This document shows, piece by piece, positions 47,383 through 53,215 of a stretch of DNA of 64,000 nucleotides. The DNA is from Flavobacterium sp. 270 (GTDB lineage: Bacteria; Bacteroidota; Bacteroidia; Flavobacteriales; Flavobacteriaceae). Each line of letters starts with the position of its first letter. Position 1 is the first letter of the stretch. Below the pieces are notes generated by a model. The model saw only the letters and a list, made by a program, of their open reading frames with translations, was not told the origin of the DNA and ran no database searches. The stretch spans positions 1,240,001 through 1,304,000 of the forward strand of contig NZ_SODM01000001.1 in assembly GCF_004368785.1 (NCBI RefSeq), written 5' to 3'. The position numbers were made by a program, and so were the translations under genes.

Positions 47383-48861
47383 TTATCTCCAGTCGGGCAT
47401 TGATGCGTTCTGGAATAATGTTGTTCTTGTTGTATTGTCACTTATGCTTGCGGTCTGAATGTTTTGTGCCGATAGTCCGTCGTTTGAGGTATTTACAAAG
47501 ATAACTTTTGCTTCGTTTGGCGAGAATTTTACATCCAGATCATTAAAACCATTTTCTTTTTTGGTGTCTAATTCTGCTGCTGTATTTGTTGCAACTGTAT
47601 AGATAAATATTCTGGAATCTAATCTTCTGTAAGTAGAATTTTCAAATCCTGATACATCTCTGGTGTAGGCAATTTTTTTATTATCCACAGAAATACTTAT
47701 ACCGCTTGCCGCTCCGGTTCCTCCAGAAAGTACTTGATAAAGTACATCTCCAGACATGTTTATTGCATATATTTCGACATTGTAACCTGATATATCATTT
47801 ACTTTTAATACAATTTGAGATCCGTCCTGACTCCAGTCGCATTCTGATATAAATTTCCCATTTGGAGTTTTAAACAATTGTATTAAACCGCCTCCATCTG
47901 AATCGATACGGTATAATTTATCAAAATTTGGATAAATAATTTGTCTTCCGTTTGTGCTCCAACAGTAATTAACATGTTCCATATTGAATCCTGCTATTGG
48001 AATAAAATTCGTAATTTTTTTCACTTCGGTGCCATCCGGATTCATGGTGAAAATTTGGTTTAAAGATCCGTCAGAACTTATATAAGCGATTTTGTTGATG
48101 CTCAGATTTTTTCTGGGTCTGTAACTGTTTACCTCAGCAGAAGATAATTGGAGTTCGTTTCCTGCTTCGTCTGCGGTATATATAACGTTATTGTTTTTTA
48201 CTTTTTTTACATATAAATATCTCGGATTTGGAAATGCCAAAGTGGTAAAGGAACTTGTTACACTATTTGTTGCTTTATTAATTCCATCATTTGCCGATAC
48301 CTGCCAATAGTATTTTGTACTGTAACTTAAACCCGAAATGGTAAGTTTCATGTCTTTAAGATCGGCATAGGTTTTAATTTCGTCTGTTGTTCCGTTTTTT
48401 ACCGTAACGGTATATGTCAGCGGATCTTTTTCCTGATCGGTTGCTGTCCAGGTTAAGTTTACGCTCAACGGCTGCGCTACAGCATTGTCAACCGGCGCGG
48501 TAAGTACCGGAATTTCTGGTGGTTTGTTATTGGCAGTTGAGACTTCTAACTCAAAAATAAGCTGCGCTGTCAAATCTTTTTCAACAGTTGCAGGTTCAAA
48601 TCTGGCTGTAAAACCATCTTTTTGCGCCTGAAAAGAATACTTGCCCATTGGTACTTTTTCTATTACAAAATAGCCGTCTTTGTCTGAGAATACGGTGCTG
48701 GAAGTTGGACTAGAAGAAACACGGGCATTTTCTATTCCTTCGTATGTACGGGCATCTACTACTCTTCCTTTTATAGTTCCTGTTCCGTTGTCATCAATTT
48801 GCTCTTCACTACAAGAAATCAAAAGCATAAAACACATCAATATTTTTAATCCTATTTTCAT
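47383..48861 (-). CDS. lipoprotein with carboxypeptidase-regulatory-like, Fn3-like and TolB-like domains, end of curli operon
   Basis: A 492-residue lipoprotein. The signal ends LISC (Cys17). Residues about 28-100 are a CarboxypepD_reg-like domain (TIKGRVVDARTYEGIENARVS ... DKDGYFVIEKVPMGKYSFQAQKDGF). Residues about 112-208 look like an Fn3-type domain (PVDNAVAQPLSVNLTWTATD). From about 215 a TolB-like beta-propeller follows, with repeated strands such as QIFTMNPDGTEVKKITNF and KLYRIDSDGGGLIQLF and VEIYAINMSGDVLY. It starts 79 bases after csgG, in the same direction, and so is the sixth gene of the curli set. It could bind peptidoglycan or fibre subunits; that role is not known. Confidence 0.85.
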   Translation of the reverse strand: MKIGLKILMCFMLLISCSEEQIDDNGTGTIKGRVVDARTYEGIENARVSSSPTSSTVFSDKDGYFVIEKVPMGKYSFQAQKDGFTARFEPATVEKDLTAQLIFELEVSTANNKPPEIPVLTAPVDNAVAQPLSVNLTWTATDQEKDPLTYTVTVKNGTTDEIKTYADLKDMKLTISGLSYSTKYYWQVSANDGINKATNSVTSSFTTLAFPNPRYLYVKKVKNNNVIYTADEAGNELQLSSAEVNSYRPRKNLSINKIAYISSDGSLNQIFTMNPDGTEVKKITNFIPIAGFNMEHVNYCWSTNGRQIIYPNFDKLYRIDSDGGGLIQLFKTPNGKFISECDWSQDGSQIVLKVNDISGYNVEIYAINMSGDVLYQVLSGGTGAASGISISVDNKKIAYTRDVSGFENSTYRRLDSRIFIYTVATNTAAELDTKKENGFNDLDVKFSPNEAKVIFVNTSNDGLSAQNIQTASISDNTTRTTLFQNASMPDWR

Positions 48862-48940
48862 TGCAGATTTGATTTTGTTAAACTTATATTGAATTTTTTC
48901 TGTAATCGTTTAAAAAACTGGCTCTTGTCTTATGGAGTCT

Positions 48941-50314
48941 TTATTTTTTCTTGTGCTTGTAATTTTTCGGGAAGTAATACGTCATTCCCATACCAAGTCT
49001 CCAGTAATAATCGTCTCTTGTTCCGTTTACGATATAATCAACATTATCACTAAAAGGCAGATTGTATTCGCCGTATAATTTTATTCCTAATCGTCTCGTG
49101 GCCATATATTCGACACCGCCTCCAAACTGAATTTTACTATGAAAGTTTTCGTAATCATTATTAAATTCAAAACCGTAGCCTCCATAAACAAAAGGACTCA
49201 GAATATCGCGCGGCAAAATGATACATTCGAGATTGAGATCCATAGAAAGATAACCTCTGTCTATTCTTCCTTTGTTTTGAATTTTGAATGCATTGGTTGA
49301 AGCACTTAAATTAAGAGCCGGAGTAAAGAAATATTTCAAGGCTCCTCTAATCATCTCCTTTGGCACCGGACTTTTGTAATCGCCTTGTATAATGGCTGTT
49401 CCTGCAGAGGCTTCTATTGCAAATCGGGCTCTTTTATCTTCTAAATTTCTGTCGTATAATTGTGCCAGATCGGCTTCGCTTTTTTCTTTATCGTATTCTG
49501 ATACAAAAGCATCTATTTGGCTTTGAGGTGCATTTACTTCCCAAAGTTTCTCTTTTATTCCGTCTACTATAAGTCCCTGAACGGCTTTTTCTATAGCTTC
49601 TGTCACGGCCAACTGAATGGGTTCGTTTCTTGTAAAACCGGTTTCTACTTCTAAAAGTCGGTTTAGATTTACATATCGAAATAAACTAGCGTCTATACTT
49701 TGCGATAAAATTGTTTTAGAAACGTAAACGGTGTTTAGAATTTTTCCGTTTGAAGTTGAAACTAATCTTAAATATACCGTTACGCGATCTTGTCTGTATC
49801 TTGTAGAAGCGCCGGCGCCAAAATATCGAGCTCCAAAACCTCCGGTAATAATATTGGTATCATACGAAATAATACCGCCTTCTAATAAAACTCCCGCAAA
49901 AAGTAACGGTGACAATACGGTTTCATTAGGTTCTGCTTTTACTGCATATTCCTGACGTGTAGATCGAATAATATTTCGCTCGTTTAATAAATTACCCAGA
50001 TTTTCACGTTCTATAGGAATAAACCATTTTGAGTCTCCTAAGGCTTTTATTAAAATAGAAGTTGCGCCTTGTGTAACTGCGGTACTAAACGTACTTCCCA
50101 CATCTGTCGCTTTGTATTGCCCTGTCTGGTCTTTAAATTTATATACTCCTACTACGATCTGCTCTTTTGGTTTTGGCATATCTGTTAAATTGGTAGTGGC
50201 AGGAGTATTTTCTCCAAAAATAGCTTTCTGAACGCCTACTGGCTGATTAAAATAAGCGCCGCATCCTGAGAATAGGCAAGTTATTAAAAATAGAAAAAGG
50301 GGACTTTTATTCAT
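48941..50314 (-). CDS. csgG: curli secretion channel CsgG with extra C-terminal outer-membrane-barrel-like domain
   Basis: The curli outer-membrane lipoprotein pore. The lipobox FSGC gives Cys18. Residues 18-262 match CsgG, including VGVYKFKDQTGQYK, LGDSKWFIPIERENLGNLLNER, LLEGGIISYD and DRVTVYLRLVSTSNGKILNT leading into VSKTILSQ, all close to the E. coli protein. After a helical linker (about 263-297) there is about 160 residues of amphipathic strands ending in TYYF (about 298-455), the pattern of a small eight-stranded OmpA-like barrel. E. coli CsgG is 277 residues, so the tail is an addition. It would make nine outer-membrane-anchored copies around the pore. Same transcript as csgF. Confidence 0.92.
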   Translation of the reverse strand: MNKSPLFLFLITCLFSGCGAYFNQPVGVQKAIFGENTPATTNLTDMPKPKEQIVVGVYKFKDQTGQYKATDVGSTFSTAVTQGATSILIKALGDSKWFIPIERENLGNLLNERNIIRSTRQEYAVKAEPNETVLSPLLFAGVLLEGGIISYDTNIITGGFGARYFGAGASTRYRQDRVTVYLRLVSTSNGKILNTVYVSKTILSQSIDASLFRYVNLNRLLEVETGFTRNEPIQLAVTEAIEKAVQGLIVDGIKEKLWEVNAPQSQIDAFVSEYDKEKSEADLAQLYDRNLEDKRARFAIEASAGTAIIQGDYKSPVPKEMIRGALKYFFTPALNLSASTNAFKIQNKGRIDRGYLSMDLNLECIILPRDILSPFVYGGYGFEFNNDYENFHSKIQFGGGVEYMATRRLGIKLYGEYNLPFSDNVDYIVNGTRDDYYWRLGMGMTYYFPKNYKHKKK

Positions 50315-50377
50315 AATTATATATTTTTTAATAATAAAACATGAACTTACTTTTTATATAAATCGAAAATATTGCAA

Positions 50378-50827
50378 CTATTTACCGGGTATGATAACTT
50401 GTGTTTGTTCGCCGGTTTCTATATCCAAAATATTGACAACCATTCCTAAATTAGAATTATAAATATCTACAGACAGTGTCCCAAAAACATAATTCCCCGG
50501 AGTAAGTCCGGTGCCAGTTCCTGTGCCTGTACCCGTTCCAGTACCTGTGCTTGTTCCAAATTGATTATCAAATAATGAATTTGAAATTCTATTGAGCAAT
50601 TGATTGTTTAAAGTGCTTTTAAAACGTTCTAAATCTGTCTGCTGTTTGTATCCGTTTGTGGTATCTTCTTTGTAATCATTTTGGGCTTGCGCCGAGCTGA
50701 GCATCCATTGATAATTGAAAGTTTCTCCGCCGCTAAAAGCCGGATTTATGGGTTTATAAGCAAGATCTTGTGCTGTAGAAACGGCACAGAAACCCAACAC
50801 ACATAATAGTGAAGCTAAATTTTTCAT
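50378..50827 (-). CDS. csgF: curli assembly factor CsgF
   Basis: A 149-residue exported protein (signal 1-19, ending STAQ). The N-terminal pore-binding segment LAYKPINPAFSGGETFNYQW with MLSSAQAQNDYK is very close to the E. coli CsgF constriction peptide (FQFRNPNFGG ... LLNSAQAQN). The C-terminal part (YVFGTLSVDIYNSNLGMVVN, then IL and DIETGEQTQVIIPGK) matches the CsgF nucleator-facing domain. Between them residues about 92-107 are a pure TG repeat (STGTGTGTG...). CsgF couples secretion to the nucleator at the surface. It lies 63 bases upstream of csgG. Confidence 0.92.
   Translation of the reverse strand: MKNLASLLCVLGFCAVSTAQDLAYKPINPAFSGGETFNYQWMLSSAQAQNDYKEDTTNGYKQQTDLERFKSTLNNQLLNRISNSLFDNQFGTSTGTGTGTGTGTGTGLTPGNYVFGTLSVDIYNSNLGMVVNILDIETGEQTQVIIPGK
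50505..50556 (-). repeat. in-frame 6-base tandem repeat in csgF
   Basis: About eight copies of a six-base unit encoding Thr-Gly (ACAGGT-like) form the linker of CsgF. The repeats are synonymous-diverged. As the unit is in frame, copy changes would only alter linker length. Confidence 0.7.
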
Positions 50828-50893
50828 ATTGCTGTTATTTGTTTTTCTACATTAAAAAAGCAGGCGCTTTAGGCAAAAATTCTTTCTCAATTA

Positions 50894-51628
50894 TTAATAT
50901 TGAGTTATTATTTTATTCTGTTTTTCGAGGTCTTTAAAATACTTAAACGCTTTTGATGCAGCAGATTCTGCCATGTATTTTAAAAAGTCTTCCTCTGGAC
51001 GGGAAATAAATTCTTCTACTATTTCTCCATCTACCAGAATTGTAATTTTTGTTGTTCTGCCAAAAGTCAATTCTTCCTGAACGGTTACGATTTTTGTTGT
51101 ATTAATTTTTAGCTTTGAATACTGCGCGTAAAAAAAATCATAAAAATCGTTTCCCAGTTTTGTCTTGGTATCATTGGCTACAATCCCTACCATTTCTATT
51201 CCATCTACAGGAATTGATTTTCCGGAATCTGATGCTGTATCTTCACCAAAAACAACACGGTCTTTGCCTATCAGTTCGTTTTTTTCATCATAAATCAATA
51301 ACAATATTATAATCTCATCTTCTGGTGTAAAATTTACCTGTGTTTTAGAAAGTTCTACTTTTTGAATGGGTTCTAATGTGATTCTTCCGTCTTGTGCGTT
51401 ATTTGATTTATTCGAGTTTTTTTTGTTTTTTTTGAATACAGTCAATTTGTATGATATATTTTTAAACTCTGATTTTAAGTTTTCTGCAGTTCCTGTAATG
51501 GCTAGTAAATTCTCGATTACTTTGGTTTCGATCTTCGCTTTTACTTCTATATGAACTTCCTGAGAAAATCCTAATTCAGAAAAAAAAATAGTAACAAGAG
51601 TAATTAGTAAGTTCAAATACTTTTTCAT
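50894..51628 (-). CDS. csgE: curli chaperone CsgE with N-terminal extra domain
   Basis: A 244-residue exported protein, about twice the length of E. coli CsgE (129). After a signal peptide (1-22, ending GFSQ) residues about 24-130 form a beta-sandwich-like domain (EVHIEVKAKIETKVIENLLA ... ISYKLTVFKKN ... LIYDEKNELIGKDRVVF), similar in position and style to CsgH/CsgC-like Ig folds. Residues about 142-235 are CsgE (IEMVGIVANDTKTKLGNDFYDFFYAQ ... ITILVDGEIVEEFISRPEEDF). CsgE caps the CsgG pore and feeds unfolded subunits. The extension has no CxC motif. It starts 4 bases after csgB. Confidence 0.85.
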   Translation of the reverse strand: MKKYLNLLITLVTIFFSELGFSQEVHIEVKAKIETKVIENLLAITGTAENLKSEFKNISYKLTVFKKNKKNSNKSNNAQDGRITLEPIQKVELSKTQVNFTPEDEIIILLLIYDEKNELIGKDRVVFGEDTASDSGKSIPVDGIEMVGIVANDTKTKLGNDFYDFFYAQYSKLKINTTKIVTVQEELTFGRTTKITILVDGEIVEEFISRPEEDFLKYMAESAASKAFKYFKDLEKQNKIITQY

Positions 51629-51632
51629 GATG

Positions 51633-52118
51633 CTATCGATTGAATATGTAAATGGTCCCCGAGTTTCCCGTTTGATTTATTATTAAATCTTTAGATATTG
51701 AATTTGAACCGGTACTGATTACCGATAAATTATTGCCATCCTGATTGATTGCCATTGAAGTGAGACCGCGAGAATACATCGAAAAATCACTTATATAATT
51801 GTTATTGCCTGTTTGTGTGTAGGACTGATTAATTTCATCAGCTTTTTTGTAGACATTCATGTAGTTGTTATTGCCTGTCTGTTGTGCAGTAACATAAGCG
51901 TTGTTGCTTATGATGTTTAAATTGGCCTGATTGTAGTTTCCAATTTGTGCAACAGTTACTATATTTCTGCTTTTAATATATTGATTTACTGTTTGATTTT
52001 GATTGCGATTGTAGGTTTCATTGATGTTAAATAAATAGTCACTCATACTCACATCAATTGCTTGAGAGAATATAATCCCGCTGATTAGTAAGGAAATAAA
52101 AGTGGCTAAATTTTTCAT
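51633..52118 (-). CDS. csgB: minor curlin / nucleator, CsgB-like
   Basis: A 161-residue exported protein (signal 1-18, ending IFSQ). The mature part contains about five degenerate curlin-type half-repeats with Q-x-G-x-x-N: VAQIGNYNQANL, TAQQTGNNNYMNV, YTQTGNNNYISDF, INQDGNNLSVI and INQTGNSGTIYIFNR. The less regular, Asn/Tyr-rich pattern and single-copy position after the major curlin suggest the nucleator CsgB, though CsgA-like roles cannot be excluded. It precedes csgE by four bases. Confidence 0.75.
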   Translation of the reverse strand: MKNLATFISLLISGIIFSQAIDVSMSDYLFNINETYNRNQNQTVNQYIKSRNIVTVAQIGNYNQANLNIISNNAYVTAQQTGNNNYMNVYKKADEINQSYTQTGNNNYISDFSMYSRGLTSMAINQDGNNLSVISTGSNSISKDLIINQTGNSGTIYIFNR

Positions 52119-52133
52119 GATATTAGAATTAAA

Positions 52134-52169
52134 AAAAGGAAGAACTCAATAGATTAAGTTCTTCCTTTT
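52134..52169 (-). terminator. intercistronic hairpin between csgA and csgB
   Basis: A perfect 13-bp stem (52134-52146 and 52157-52169) with a 10-base loop followed by Ts on the minus strand, 13 bases after the csgA stop and 16 bases before the csgB start. It probably works as a partial terminator or as an RNA-end stabiliser that keeps csgA mRNA more abundant than the rest. Confidence 0.75.
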
Positions 52170-52181
52170 CTTGGTTTTTTC

Positions 52182-52805
52182 TTAGTTAGATTGAATCACT
52201 ATGCTTCCGTTTAAGAAACCAGTCTGAGTAACTGTACTCATATGATCGTTTCCAAATTGTGCAGTAGCAGCAAAGTTACCAGCTCCGTATTGTTGGATGC
52301 TAGAAGTGTTGTCCCAGCCCATTTGTAATGTAGCGGCATTGTTAAACAATCCGATCTGATCTGTAGATGCAGTATTGTCGTTTCCGAATTGAATTGTTGT
52401 AGAGCCATTAGCAAGACCAAATTGGTTGGTTGTAGCAGTATTAAAGTTACCAACTTGTAATACATCAGAGTTGTTGTAAGCTCCGATTTGAGTAGTTACA
52501 GCAAGGTTTCCGAACCAAATTCCCTGAGCAATACTAGAATCGTTATTGTCTCCAATTTGAGTTACTACCGCAACATTTCCTCCTCCTAACTGTCCAACAG
52601 TAGATGCGTTGTCATCTCCATATTGTCCTACAATTGCAACGTTAGCAATTCCGACTTGGTCAACATCTGAATGATTAGCAGCTCCTACCTGAACCACTAG
52701 TGCTCCGTTTAATAAACCTAATTGGTCTACATCACTTACATTTCCTTGAGCGAATGCTGCACCTACAAATAGCATCGCGGAGATGCTTAAAATTACTTTT
52801 TTCAT
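52182..52805 (-). CDS. csgA: major curlin subunit, CsgA-like
   Basis: A 207-residue exported amyloid subunit (signal 1-19, ending AAFA). From residue 24 to the end there are about sixteen and a half tandem half-repeats of 11 residues with Gln at position 5, Gly at 7 and Asn at 10 (for example SDVDQLGLLNG, ALVVQVGAANH, STVGQLGGGNV, AATAQFGNDHM, STVTQTGFLNG), which give about eight full curlin repeats against five in E. coli CsgA. One unit has a one-residue insertion (SSIAQGIWFGNL). The start is the ATG at 52805; an upstream frame to 52853 has no function. It is the first gene of the operon. Confidence 0.87.
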   Translation of the reverse strand: MKKVILSISAMLFVGAAFAQGNVSDVDQLGLLNGALVVQVGAANHSDVDQVGIANVAIVGQYGDDNASTVGQLGGGNVAVVTQIGDNNDSSIAQGIWFGNLAVTTQIGAYNNSDVLQVGNFNTATTNQFGLANGSTTIQFGNDNTASTDQIGLFNNAATLQMGWDNTSSIQQYGAGNFAATAQFGNDHMSTVTQTGFLNGSIVIQSN

Positions 52806-52854
52806 AATAAATATATTTAATTGGTTATTAATACAAATTATTATGTAGGTCATT

Positions 52855-52879
52855 CAATTTGGGAGGAGCAATTTGGGAG
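52855..52879. promoter_or_regulatory. 11-bp direct repeat in the csgA leader
   Basis: CAATTTGGGAG occurs at 52855-52865 and 52869-52879, period 14, between the putative -7 site and the csgA start. It is G-rich against an AT-rich background and may bind a protein or fold in the leader mRNA. Confidence 0.4.
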
Positions 52880-52946
52880 TAATCTGGAGCATTTTTAAAC
52901 CTCATTTGAAAATAAAATTCTGTGCTTATTTTCTCAATCTCATATT

Positions 52947-52954
52947 CAAAATTA
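52947..52954 (-). promoter_or_regulatory. -7 promoter motif for the curli operon
   Basis: Minus-strand TAATTTTG, a perfect TAnnTTTG match, 142 bases before the csgA start. It would give a leader of about 130 bases. Confidence 0.5.
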
Positions 52955-52978
52955 GAAAACTTCCCCGAAAATTAAATC

Positions 52979-52992
52979 AGGTATAAATACCT
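52979..52992. promoter_or_regulatory. 14-bp dyad upstream of the curli promoter
   Basis: AGGTAT-AA-ATACCT, two perfect 6-base arms. Its centre is about 45 bases before the expected transcription start of the promoter at 52947-52954, the usual place of an activator site. No regulator is encoded nearby. Confidence 0.45.
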
Positions 52993-53016
52993 ATTTTACA
53001 ATATCTTAGTATGTTT

Positions 53017-53103
53017 TCGATGAAATGTAAAACTATCTCGATGAACTACTAAAACGTAAAAAAATATAAGTCAGAATTTAGCTGCTTATTGAAATTTAGC
53101 TGC
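53017..53103. promoter_or_regulatory. paired direct repeats far upstream of csgA
   Basis: TCGATGAA occurs at 53017-53024 and 53038-53045 (period 21). AATTTAGCTGC occurs at 53075-53085 and 53093-53103 (period 18). Spacings near two helical turns suggest tandem protein sites. The surrounding 400-base gap between glnN and csgA holds no gene. Confidence 0.4.
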
Positions 53104-53164
53104 ATTTTAACGTAAAGAATTATCAAATACAGGACTTCAAAACCATTATTTTAGCATAATCACA

Positions 53165-53197
53165 AAAAAAAGCCTGTCTTTTGAGACAGGCTTTTTT
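53165..53197 (-). terminator. terminator of glnN
   Basis: A perfect stem AGCCTGTCT / AGACAGGCT with a four-base loop and flanking A- and T-runs, 19 bases after the glnN stop. Confidence 0.92.
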
Positions 53198-53215
53198 AGA
53201 AATGTTAAATTATAG

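Noticed and set aside
50505..50556. Phase-variation switch in csgF
   Set aside because: The repeat unit is six bases, so copy changes stay in frame and cannot turn the gene on or off.
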